From JALZOC01 sp035758845 (GTDB lineage Bacteria > Acidobacteriota > Vicinamibacteria > Vicinamibacterales > 2-12-FULL-66-21), in contig DASTVZ010000129.1 of NCBI GenBank assembly GCA_035758845.1, positions 1 to 45,342 on the forward strand: a DNA stretch of 45,342 nucleotides, read 5' to 3'. Shown here piece by piece: positions 25,301-33,097 of this stretch. Within the stretch, counting starts at the first letter, position 1; each line of letters opens with the position of its first letter. The translations under genes and the position numbers were made by a program. The notes under the pieces were generated by a model, which saw nothing but the letters and a program-made list of their open reading frames with translations, ran no database searches and was not told the DNA's origin.

Positions 25301-25992
25301 AGTACCCTCGTCCGGCGGCTGGCACGCATCCGCCCAACGACTCACCGGGGTATCGGAGTACGATCCTTCGCCATCCGAAGGAGCCGCTCGTCATCATTCC
25401 TCACACGCTCTCGGAATTAACCGGTCCTGTGTATCCGTACGGGCGAATGGAGGACAGCGACAGCGATCTGACACGTCAACATGCAGGCGAACCACTGGGC
25501 GAACGGATCATCGTGCAGGGGCGTGTGCTGGATGAGGATGGCCGGCCGATTCCGAAGACGCTGGTTGAAGTGTGGCAGGCGAATGCAGCCGGACGTTACG
25601 CCCACCGTGTGGACGACCATCCCGCGCCGCTCGATCCAAATTTCTCAGGTGCGGGACGGACGGTGACGGACGGTGAAGGGCGCTATCGGTTTGTAACGAT
25701 ACGACCGGGCGCCTATCCATGGCGCAACCATCCCAACGCGTGGCGGCCGGCTCACATTCACTTCTCACTCTTCGGTTCCGGATTCTTGAGCCGTCTCGTC
25801 ACACAGATGTACTTCCCAGGGGATCCGTTGATGCCGATCGATCCGGTGCTCAACTCAATCCCCGACGAGCGCGCACGCCAACGGCTCGTCTCGAAGTTCG
25901 ATCTCAAGGTAACCCAACCGGAATGGGCGCTCGGGTTCACGTTCGACATCGTGCTGCGTGGTTCCAGGGCCACGCCAATGGAGAACCGGTGA
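25297..25992 (+). CDS. pcaH: Protocatechuate 3,4-dioxygenase beta subunit
   Basis: A 231-residue intradiol dioxygenase subunit holding the Fe(III) site. It opens protocatechuate to 3-carboxy-cis,cis-muconate. The four iron ligands are visible: Y101 (AAGRYAH), Y140 (PGAYPWRNHP), H153 and H155 (PAHIHFS). The GTG start at 25297 overlaps the pcaJ stop (GTGA) and follows a good ribosome site (AAAGGAG). It overlaps pcaG by four bases in the same way, so beta and alpha subunits are translationally coupled. Confidence 0.94.
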   Translation: MKYPRPAAGTHPPNDSPGYRSTILRHPKEPLVIIPHTLSELTGPVYPYGRMEDSDSDLTRQHAGEPLGERIIVQGRVLDEDGRPIPKTLVEVWQANAAGRYAHRVDDHPAPLDPNFSGAGRTVTDGEGRYRFVTIRPGAYPWRNHPNAWRPAHIHFSLFGSGFLSRLVTQMYFPGDPLMPIDPVLNSIPDERARQRLVSKFDLKVTQPEWALGFTFDIVLRGSRATPMENR

Positions 25993-26549
25993 GCGGCCTT
26001 ACCCCGTTTCAGACGCTGGGCCCGTTCTTCGACTTTGGTCTCGTCATTCGTGACGGCGATCTGGTGGCGCAACCCGGCGCTCAGGGACGTCACATCGTGA
26101 TCGAGGGCGTCGTGCGTGATGGGGCTGGAGATGTCCTTCCGGATGCGCTCGTGGAAATTTGGCAGGCGAATGCCGCGGGGAAGTACCGGCACCCTGCCGA
26201 CGATCAGGATCGTCCTCTGGATCCGGCGTTCGATGGGTTTGGGCGAGTGGCGACCGATGATCAGGGGCAGTTCAGTTTCAAGACTGTCGTGCCAGGACGG
26301 GTCGCAGGACCGAATGGAAAGGTTCAAGCGCCGCATCTGGCCGTCGGAGTACTTGCGCGGGGAGTGCTGACGCGGCTCGTCACGCGTCTGTATTTCGAAG
26401 ACGAACCCTCGAACGCTGACGATCCGATCCTCGCACTCGTTCCCGTCGAGCGACGTTCTACGCTGCTCGCGAAACGTGTCGCGCCGGATCGGTATCGATT
26501 CGACATTAAATTGCAGGGTGAAGGCGAGACCGTCTTTTTTGATGTCTAG
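25989..26549 (+). CDS. pcaG: Protocatechuate 3,4-dioxygenase alpha subunit
   Basis: A 186-residue partner of PcaH, same fold (TPFQTLGPFFDFGL, then DALVEIWQANAAGKYRHPAD) but without the full iron ligand set: the region equivalent to the HIH of PcaH reads APHLAVGVLARG. The open frame continues upstream inside pcaH, but the domain begins at the GTG at 25989, which overlaps the pcaH stop by four bases. It overlaps pcaB by eight bases. Confidence 0.93.
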   Translation: MSGLTPFQTLGPFFDFGLVIRDGDLVAQPGAQGRHIVIEGVVRDGAGDVLPDALVEIWQANAAGKYRHPADDQDRPLDPAFDGFGRVATDDQGQFSFKTVVPGRVAGPNGKVQAPHLAVGVLARGVLTRLVTRLYFEDEPSNADDPILALVPVERRSTLLAKRVAPDRYRFDIKLQGEGETVFFDV

Positions 26550-27843
26550 TCACTTCTCTCCTCACGCGCGCATACAAGCGATGCTCGACGTTGAGGCTGC
26601 CCTCGCTGAAGCGGAAGCATCGGCGGGAATCATCCCGCGCGAGGCGGTAACGGCAATTGGTGCTGCGGCGAAGGCTGAGTTGTACGACATCGCCGCGCTC
26701 GAATCCGAAGCTGAGCGCGCCGGCAATCCGGCGATCCCGCTCGTGCGCCACCTGACGTCGCGCGTCGCAGCAAGCGCGCCGGAGATGGCGCGTTATGTTC
26801 ATTGGGGTGCGACGAGTCAGGACATCATCGATACCGCACTCGTGCTTCAACTGCGCGCAGCGGTACCGGTCATCGCCCAGGATCTGAAACGCGCTGCTGA
26901 CGCCGCCGCGACACACGCCGAGCGGCACGCGAAGACGACGATGGCGGGCCGAACCTGGCTGCAACAAGCGACGCCGATCACCTTCGGCCTCAAGGCGGTA
27001 GGCTGGTGTGACGCGCTCGATCGCGCCTCCGCCCGACTCGACGTGCGACTCAACGATGCATCGGTGATCCAGTTCGGCGGTGCCTCCGGAACGCTCGCCG
27101 CCCTTGGGAATCAAGGACCGGCGATTGCGGCGAGCCTCGGCAACGTCCTGCATCTGTCTGTTCCGGCAATACCCTGGCATGCGCACCGCGATCGCCTGGC
27201 CGCGCTGGCGTGTGCGATCGGCGTGGCCACGGGAACCGCTGGAAAAATTGGCCGCGATCTCGGCTTGCTCGCGCAGACTGAAGTCGGTGAGGCGCATGAA
27301 CCAGCGTCGAATGCCGGCGGCTCCTCGACGATGCCGCACAAACGAAATCCTGTGCGCGCATCGGCCATCGTCGCCGCTGCCGTGCGCGCTCCGGGACTCG
27401 TCGCAACAATTCTGTCGTCGATGCTGCAGGAACACGAACGCGGACTGGGCGGGTGGCAGGCCGAGTGGCACGCGATTCCAGATCTCGTCAACGCGGCCGG
27501 CGGCGCGGCTCGCGCGCTTGCTGACGCACTCGACGCCCTGGTTGTCGACCCCGCCCGGATGCGCGTAAACGTCAATCTCACAGGTGGACTGATCCAATCC
27601 GAGGCGGTGTCCATGCGTCTGGCGCAGACAGTGGGCAAGCACGAAGCGCACACGATCATCGAACGCGCAGCCGCGCGGGCCTCGGACGAGCATCGATCGT
27701 TCTCCGACGCGCTGGCCGCCGAGCCCGCCGTCGCTCAGGCGCTCAGCCGCACAGAGCTCGATCAATTGCTCTCCGCGGACGCGTATCTCGGATCGGCAGA
27801 GACGTTCATTACGGATGTGCTGGCTCGCCGCCGGCGGACGTAG
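26542..27843 (+). CDS. pcaB: 3-carboxy-cis,cis-muconate cycloisomerase
   Basis: A 433-residue member of the fumarase/aspartase superfamily. The superfamily signature GSSTMPHKRNP is at 260-270, and HWGATSQDIIDTAL at about 87-100 marks the CMLE/adenylosuccinate-lyase branch. It lactonises 3-carboxymuconate to 4-carboxymuconolactone. The ATG at 26542 overlaps the end of pcaG by eight bases. The protein is followed by pcaD after two bases. Length and order fit a protocatechuate operon. Confidence 0.92.
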   Translation: MSSHFSPHARIQAMLDVEAALAEAEASAGIIPREAVTAIGAAAKAELYDIAALESEAERAGNPAIPLVRHLTSRVAASAPEMARYVHWGATSQDIIDTALVLQLRAAVPVIAQDLKRAADAAATHAERHAKTTMAGRTWLQQATPITFGLKAVGWCDALDRASARLDVRLNDASVIQFGGASGTLAALGNQGPAIAASLGNVLHLSVPAIPWHAHRDRLAALACAIGVATGTAGKIGRDLGLLAQTEVGEAHEPASNAGGSSTMPHKRNPVRASAIVAAAVRAPGLVATILSSMLQEHERGLGGWQAEWHAIPDLVNAAGGAARALADALDALVVDPARMRVNVNLTGGLIQSEAVSMRLAQTVGKHEAHTIIERAAARASDEHRSFSDALAAEPAVAQALSRTELDQLLSADAYLGSAETFITDVLARRRRT

Positions 27844-27845
27844 GT

Positions 27846-28634
27846 ATGCCAACGGTCGAACGATCCGGCTGCCGGTTGCGATACGAGGTCGATGGAAATC
27901 CCACCGGGCCACCTGTGCTCTTCTCCAACTCTCTCGGCACGACGTGCGAACTGTGGACCCCGCAGATCGAGGCGCTCTCGGCGACCTGCAGGATCATTCG
28001 CTACGACACACGCGGACACGGCGCATCGGACGTGCCCGACGGTCCGTACACGATCGAAACGCTCGGACTCGACGCGGTAGCGGTCATCGGCGCGGCCGGC
28101 GTCGAACACGCACACGTCTGCGGCCTGTCGCTCGGAGGATTGACCGCGATGTGGCTCGGAGTGCACCGGCCGGATCGGGTGCGCTCGGTCACGCTTGTGA
28201 GCACAGCCGCCCGCATTGGAAACACGATGATGTGGGAGGAGCGGATCGTTCAGGTACAGACATCGGGTGTCGGATCGCTGGCCGATGCGGCAATGGGCCG
28301 CTGGTTCTCCCAATCGTTCCGAAACTCGCACCCTGACGCCGTCGCGATTTATCACCGCATGCTGTCCGAAACTCCGGCGACTGGCTATGCGGCCTGTTGC
28401 GCGGCGATCAGAGACGCCGATCTCAGGTCGGCGATCGCGCGCATTGCAGCGCCGACGCTAATCATCGCCGGCCATCACGACCCGGTAACGCCTCCGGCCG
28501 ACGCCGAAGCGATGCACGCGCGCATTCCGAATTCGCGCGTCTCGCTCCTCGACGCGGCTCACATCCTCAACGTCGAACGGGCGGCCGCGTTCAACGATCT
28601 CCTAAGTACATTCATCAGGGAGCAAGATTTTTAG
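27846..28634 (+). CDS. pcaD: 3-oxoadipate enol-lactonase
   Basis: A 262-residue alpha/beta hydrolase. The catalytic triad can be read: S95 in GLSLGG, D212 in AGHHDPVTPP and H239 in DAAHILNVE. It hydrolyses beta-ketoadipate enol-lactone to beta-ketoadipate. It begins two bases after pcaB. The next gene, pcaC, is set apart by a 190-bp spacer with repeats, unlike the tight spacing elsewhere in the operon. Confidence 0.92.
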   Translation: MPTVERSGCRLRYEVDGNPTGPPVLFSNSLGTTCELWTPQIEALSATCRIIRYDTRGHGASDVPDGPYTIETLGLDAVAVIGAAGVEHAHVCGLSLGGLTAMWLGVHRPDRVRSVTLVSTAARIGNTMMWEERIVQVQTSGVGSLADAAMGRWFSQSFRNSHPDAVAIYHRMLSETPATGYAACCAAIRDADLRSAIARIAAPTLIIAGHHDPVTPPADAEAMHARIPNSRVSLLDAAHILNVERAAAFNDLLSTFIREQDF

Positions 28635-28747
28635 TGCTGGCTTCAAGACCACAATTGGTGCGTCGGCGAACGAGCGCGCGAGTGAGCCCACGCGAGCGGA
28701 GCGGGGATCCTGGGGCCAGGCGAGCGCCCGCCTACGCCAAAATACTT

Positions 28748-28763
28748 CGGCGAGGTCTCGCCG
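28748..28763. repeat. Small palindrome in the pcaD-pcaC spacer
   Basis: CGGCGAG-GT-CTCGCCG, a perfect 7-bp stem within a REP-like stretch (CCTACGCCAAAATAC to CCGTAGCGCG). The rest of the 28635-28801 spacer shows no gene. Confidence 0.6.
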
Positions 28764-28801
28764 TAGCGCGCCGCGCGCGAAGGCGGAAGCGTGTAAGGGA
28801 G

Positions 28802-28824
28802 TCCGAGGGGCGAAGCCCCTCGGA
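28802..28824 (+). promoter_or_regulatory. Hairpin covering the pcaC ribosome site
   Basis: A perfect 10-bp stem (TCCGAGGGGC, GCCCCTCGGA) with a GAA loop. Its right arm takes in three bases of the GGAG ribosome site (28822-28825) that precedes the pcaC ATG. Folded, it should lower pcaC translation. A regulatory role is inference. Confidence 0.55.
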
Positions 28825-28830
28825 GTGATC

Positions 28831-29202
28831 ATGGATGAAAAAGCGCGTCACGCGGCAGGCACGGCGGTGCGACGTCAAGTCCTCGGCAACGCGCACGTCG
28901 ATCGCGCGTCGGCACAGACGACCCCGCTAACGGCGGAGTTTCAGGATCTCATCACTCGTTACGCGTGGGGCGAGATCTGGACGCGGCCGGGACTGGATAT
29001 CCGCACCCGCCGCATTCTCGTGCTCGGCACGCTGATCGCGCTTGGACGGTTCGAGGAGTTCCGTATGCACGCCCGGGCTGCGTTGGATGAAGGGGGTTTC
29101 ACGGAGGCGGACCTCAAGGAGATCGTGTTGCAGCAGGCGATCTATTGCGGCGTGCCTGCGGCCAACACCGCATTTGAAGTGTTGCGTGATGTTTTGAAGT
29201 AG
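28831..29202 (+). CDS. pcaC: 4-carboxymuconolactone decarboxylase
   Basis: A 123-residue member of the CMD/AhpD-like all-helical family. It decarboxylates 4-carboxymuconolactone to the enol-lactone used by PcaD. Typical segments are WGEIWTRPGLDIRTRRILVL and IYCGVPAANTAFEV. A GTG six bases upstream is possible, but the ATG at 28831 has GGAG at the right distance. Last gene of the operon and the only one preceded by a sizeable spacer. Confidence 0.92.
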   Translation: MDEKARHAAGTAVRRQVLGNAHVDRASAQTTPLTAEFQDLITRYAWGEIWTRPGLDIRTRRILVLGTLIALGRFEEFRMHARAALDEGGFTEADLKEIVLQQAIYCGVPAANTAFEVLRDVLK

Positions 29203-29241
29203 CCGGGGTCCGGATCCGATCGGATCGCATCCCGCACAACA

Positions 29242-29282
29242 CCCTTCGACAAGCTCAGGGCGTCCCAAGCGTAGTCGAGGGA
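29242..29282. repeat. CTTCGACAAGCTCAGG repeat, right flank of pca operon
   Basis: A 41-bp direct copy of the element at 23584-23625, again next to GGATCCCG words, between pcaC and the convergent ABC ATPase gene. Confidence 0.85.
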
Positions 29283-29303
29283 CGGATCCCGACACGTTGC
29301 ACG

Positions 29304-30797
29304 CTACGCCGCAACGCCCGCCATCAACCGCATCAGCCCGTCCTGCGTGGCAGTGGACCGTGGCAGTTCCCCGGCGATCCTCCCTTCTCGTAAGACGATG
29401 ATCCGCGTACAGAGATTGACGACCTCGGGAAGTTCGCTGGAGATGAGCAGCACACCGGCGCCGCGCGATGCGAGTTCGTCGATGAGCGCGTGGATCTCTG
29501 CCTTCGCACCCACGTCGACGCCTCTGGTGGGCTCGTCCAGGATCAGAATCTGGCACTTCGCCGCGAGCCACTTGGCGAGCACCAGTTTCTGCTGATTCCC
29601 GCCGGAGAGGCCGGCGGTGACGACATCAACCGTCGGCGCACGGACGCGCAACCGCTCGAAGTACGAACCCACGAGCGATCGCTCTGACCGCCGCTTGATG
29701 AAGGACCAACGCGACATTCGGCCGAGAATTGGCAGCGTCGTGTTCGCGAGGGCGGTCATCGAGAGCACAAGTCCCTGCCGCTTGCGATCCTCGGGAACCA
29801 GGCCCACTCCTTGACGCATCGCATCACGCGGACCGGTGATCTGGATCGCCTTGCCACGGACGAACACGCGTCCTGTGGCGGCGGAATCGAGACCAAAGAG
29901 CGCCTGTGCCACTTCAGAACGTCCGGCACCCACGAGACCGGCAAAGCCAAGCACCTCGCCGGCACGAAGAGCAAAACTCACATCCTGGAACTTTCCAGGA
30001 CTCGACAAACCCTCGACACGCAGCAACTCGTCACCGCTCTGCGCATGAATGTGAGAAGGAAAGTACTCGTCCAGCGGACGGCCGATCATCATCTGCACCA
30101 GCGCCGCGTGCGTCAGCGCGGTGGTCGATGTGGTCGAAACGTGGGCGCCATCCCGAAGGACGGTTACCGTATCGCAAAGGCGGAAGATCTCTTCCATCCG
30201 GTGACTGACATAGAGCGACGTAACGCCGCGGGCGCGAAGCTGACCGATCAAGTCGTACAGTTTTTCCGCTTCGTGTTGCGAGAGGCTGCTCGTCGGTTCG
30301 TCGAAGACGATAATCCTCGCACCGGTGCCGACGGCGGATGCAATCTGCAGCATCTGCTGCTGTCCTGTCGTCAGATCGCCAACTCGGCGCCGCACGTCGA
30401 TCTGGGCGCCGATAGCCGAGAGCATCTCTTCTGCCTTCCGGCGCATCACCCGGCGATCGAGAAATCCACCCGAGGCCGGCAATCGACCGAGACAAAGATT
30501 CTCGGCGACCGATAGGTTCTCGCAGAACGCGAGTTCCTGATGCACCATGCCGACACCCGCCGCGAGGGCCTGTTCGGGTCCACTGAATGAAACTGGTTTG
30601 CCGAAGAGAATGAGCTGGCCGGAGTCCGGCGAATGAATTCCGGCCAGGATTTTTCCGAGCGTGCTCTTTCCCGCGCCGTTCTCGCCGCACAGTGCGTGGC
30701 ACGAGCCGGCGGCAGTCTCGAACGACACGTCGTCGAGGGCGCGGGCGCCTGGAAACCGCTTCGAGATGTGCTCGAAACGGATCGCGGGCACGGTCAT
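29304..30797 (-). CDS. Sugar ABC transporter ATP-binding protein (RbsA type)
   Basis: A 497-residue protein with two fused ABC domains. Domain 1 has Walker A GENGAGKST (38-46) and the degenerate signature LTTGQQQM. Domain 2 has the degenerate Walker A GLVGAGRSE, signature LSGGNQQK and Walker B ILILDEPTRGVD. This is the layout of ribose/monosaccharide importers. The ATG at 30797 overlaps the stop of the binding-protein gene (ATGA). Longer readings extend back into that gene and are not used. It powers uptake of a sugar with the two preceding gene products. Confidence 0.93.
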   Translation of the reverse strand: MTVPAIRFEHISKRFPGARALDDVSFETAAGSCHALCGENGAGKSTLGKILAGIHSPDSGQLILFGKPVSFSGPEQALAAGVGMVHQELAFCENLSVAENLCLGRLPASGGFLDRRVMRRKAEEMLSAIGAQIDVRRRVGDLTTGQQQMLQIASAVGTGARIIVFDEPTSSLSQHEAEKLYDLIGQLRARGVTSLYVSHRMEEIFRLCDTVTVLRDGAHVSTTSTTALTHAALVQMMIGRPLDEYFPSHIHAQSGDELLRVEGLSSPGKFQDVSFALRAGEVLGFAGLVGAGRSEVAQALFGLDSAATGRVFVRGKAIQITGPRDAMRQGVGLVPEDRKRQGLVLSMTALANTTLPILGRMSRWSFIKRRSERSLVGSYFERLRVRAPTVDVVTAGLSGGNQQKLVLAKWLAAKCQILILDEPTRGVDVGAKAEIHALIDELASRGAGVLLISSELPEVVNLCTRIIVLREGRIAGELPRSTATQDGLMRLMAGVAA

Positions 30798-31828
30798 GGC
30801 TGTTTCAGATAGGCGTCGGGCACGTCGGTGAACCCCCAGTCTTTCAGCTGGCGAGCCCAGGTGCCGAGATTGTCCTTGGTTACTTTCACCAGTTCCATCG
30901 GAATGATCTGCGGCACGTCCTGCTTCAAGTGGACCTTCTCGACGATCTTCTCCACCGACACGTAGCCCCACTTATAGGTCGGTTGCGCCAGGAGCACCGG
31001 TGCGAGCCCTTTCTCGACATATGCGAGTTCGGCTGGCAATGCATCCACCGCAACGATCTTCACTTTCTTTGGATCGAGATCGGTCAGCAGCGTTTGCGTG
31101 AAGAGCGGCCAGCCGCCGATCATTGCCCAGCCGCTCACTTCTGGATACGCGTTCTGGACACGGATCACTTCGGCAGCGGCGTCCTGCGGCGTCTCGAGGT
31201 GATAGAAGGTGTCGACGATTGAGATGCCGGGGTATTTCGTCGCTTCCTGCTTGACGCCGGCGGCGCGGCTTCGCAGGTTCGGCGCGTTCTGGTTGCCGGC
31301 GAGAATCGCCACCTTCCCTTTGCCGCCCATGAGCGGCGCCAGTTCGCGCATGACCGCTTCGCCGGTCTTGATATCGTCCACGCCGTAGAACGCAAAGCGA
31401 CTCGATTGCGGGGCGTCGCTGTCGAACGTCATCACGGGAACGCCGCGCCCGACCGCGTCGTTGATGGCGCCGGTCACTTTGCCCGCATCGGAGCATGAAA
31501 TCAGGACCGCACTCGCTCCCTCGTTCACCGCCTGTGCAATGCGCTGCGCTTGTACCTGTCCGTCTTCGGCCGGCGGCGTCAGCCACGCGATCTCGATCGG
31601 TATGCCGTGCTTCTGCGACAGCTCTTTCGCCGCGGCCTCGGCGCCGGTGCGTGCCGACAGGAATACAGGATTCGTCGAGCTCTTGGCGATCATCGCAATC
31701 TTCAGCCCACGCCCTGCCGGCGCACTCGTTCCCGCCGGCGCCCGGTCAGCCGTCGCTCCCTTGTCTCCGCCGCCACATGCGGCGATCAATCCGCATATCG
31801 CCAGGGTCGCCGCTAGTCTCATTCGCAT
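30794..31828 (-). CDS. Sugar ABC transporter substrate-binding lipoprotein (RbsB type)
   Basis: A 344-residue type 1 periplasmic binding protein. It has a lipobox ending at C18 (LIAACGG), so it is anchored in the membrane. A short linker is followed by KIAMIAKSSTNPVFLSARTG, and TFDSDAPQSSRFAFYGVDD is typical for this fold. The start at 31828 has AGGAA upstream; the longer frame to 32026 runs into repeat copy D and the permease gene. The ligand is a sugar or keto-sugar, not identifiable here. Confidence 0.9.
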   Translation of the reverse strand: MRMRLAATLAICGLIAACGGGDKGATADRAPAGTSAPAGRGLKIAMIAKSSTNPVFLSARTGAEAAAKELSQKHGIPIEIAWLTPPAEDGQVQAQRIAQAVNEGASAVLISCSDAGKVTGAINDAVGRGVPVMTFDSDAPQSSRFAFYGVDDIKTGEAVMRELAPLMGGKGKVAILAGNQNAPNLRSRAAGVKQEATKYPGISIVDTFYHLETPQDAAAEVIRVQNAYPEVSGWAMIGGWPLFTQTLLTDLDPKKVKIVAVDALPAELAYVEKGLAPVLLAQPTYKWGYVSVEKIVEKVHLKQDVPQIIPMELVKVTKDNLGTWARQLKDWGFTDVPDAYLKQP

Positions 31829-31855
31829 AAGATTCCTGTCTCTGTTAGCTGTTGT

Positions 31856-31946
31856 CACTGCGCGTGGGGCCCCACCCCCACGCGCTCTCGCTCGCGGGCG
31901 GCGCTCCGCGCCGCTTCCCTTCGGCCGCTCGCTCGGGCCGCAGGCG
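31856..31946 (-). repeat. GC-rich dispersed element, copy D
   Basis: On the minus strand the permease stop TAG is followed at once by CGCCTGCGGCCC, Gly/Ser/Glu-like GAGCGAG words and the GGGGCCCC core. It splits the permease from the binding-protein gene inside one transporter operon. Confidence 0.75.
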
Positions 31947-32969
31947 CTACTTAGCGGCCCGCGCAAGTCTGCGGGCCGTGAAGCTGGCGCTGGTGCGATC
32001 GAGCACGACGGCGATAATCGTCGCACACCCGATGATGATCCACTCGTAATTCTGATCGAAGTGGAGCGTGCGGATCGATTGCCGAATCAACACGATGAGC
32101 ACGGCGCCGAGCATCGCATTGATCGCGCTTCCCTTGCCGCCGGCCAGGCTCGCCCCTCCGACCACGGCAGATGCGATCACATAGAGTTCGTATCCGGTGG
32201 CGTCGACGCAGGAGGCGGATCCATAAAAGCTCGCCCCCATAAACGCCGCGAGTCCGGCTGTCAGCCCGGAAATCACGAACACACCGATCTGAATTCGCCA
32301 CAGCCTCAGGCCCGAGAAGCGGCTCGCTTCGGCGTTGCCGCCAATCGCAAAGACGTGGCGCCCCATGACCGTTCGCGCCAGATACACCGCGCCAACCGCC
32401 GTGACGACGATCATCGTCAGCATCGGAACGGGATACAGAGACGAGCCCATTCCGAGCGATGCCTTGGCGACGCGAGTCAGCACCGACGGCACGAGGATGC
32501 TTTCCGCGTGACTTGCAACGAACGCCACTCCTCGCAGGATCCACATCGTCCCCAGCGTGATGACGAACGGATGGACACGCAGGCCGACGACCATCAGACC
32601 GTTCAGCGCGCCGCATGCAATGCCGATCCCGAGCGCGATGACCAGGCCGATGATGAAGGTGGTGACCGGTCCCATCGGTCCGAGCGCGCGCAGCGCCAGC
32701 GCCATCGTCACACCGGCGAGCGCATAGATTGATCCGACGGACAGATCGATGCCCCCGGAGATGATCACGATCGTGGCCCCGACGGCCATGATCGCGAAGA
32801 AACTCGCGTCGGTCGCGGTTTGGATCAGCGTGTACGAATTGAGGAAGTTGTTGACCTCGGCGCCAGTGAGTCGATCGATGTGCGAGCCGGCGAACGCGGT
32901 AAGCAGGATGCCAAGGATGAAGATGACCAGGACGAGCCCGGCCTGCTCTGAGGCAAGAATCTTTCGCAA
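31947..32969 (-). CDS. Sugar ABC transporter permease (RbsC type)
   Basis: A 340-residue inner-membrane protein with about eight to ten helices. GGIDLSVGSIYALAGV and HPFVITLGTMWILRGVAF are hallmarks of BPD_transp_2 permeases of ribose-type importers. It is the first gene of the transporter operon (permease, binding protein, ATPase). The spacer upstream is taken by an inverted-repeat element (32988-33097). Confidence 0.92.
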   Translation of the reverse strand: MRKILASEQAGLVLVIFILGILLTAFAGSHIDRLTGAEVNNFLNSYTLIQTATDASFFAIMAVGATIVIISGGIDLSVGSIYALAGVTMALALRALGPMGPVTTFIIGLVIALGIGIACGALNGLMVVGLRVHPFVITLGTMWILRGVAFVASHAESILVPSVLTRVAKASLGMGSSLYPVPMLTMIVVTAVGAVYLARTVMGRHVFAIGGNAEASRFSGLRLWRIQIGVFVISGLTAGLAAFMGASFYGSASCVDATGYELYVIASAVVGGASLAGGKGSAINAMLGAVLIVLIRQSIRTLHFDQNYEWIIIGCATIIAVVLDRTSASFTARRLARAAK

Positions 32970-32987
32970 GCTAGTGCATTATGCCAA

Positions 32988-33097
32988 ACGGGGGTCAGAC
33001 GGGGGTCAGACGGGGGTCGAACACGGCACCGGGCAGAATCAACAACGAAAAAGTGCGAGTGCGGTGGTCTGACCCCGGTTTGACCCCGGTCTGACCC
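32988..33097. repeat. GGGGTCAGAC REP-like inverted repeat
   Basis: Three ACGGGGGTCAG units at 32988-33020 and three GGTCTGACCCC-like units at 33066-33097, in opposite orientation around about 45 bp. The right arm begins exactly at the stop codon of the PVC-type gene. The word resembles REP elements moved by RAYT transposases; none is encoded here. Confidence 0.85.

Noticed and set aside
26506..27912. A 468-codon minus-strand open frame
   Set aside because: Antisense to pcaB, which carries the full fumarase-superfamily signature and operon context.
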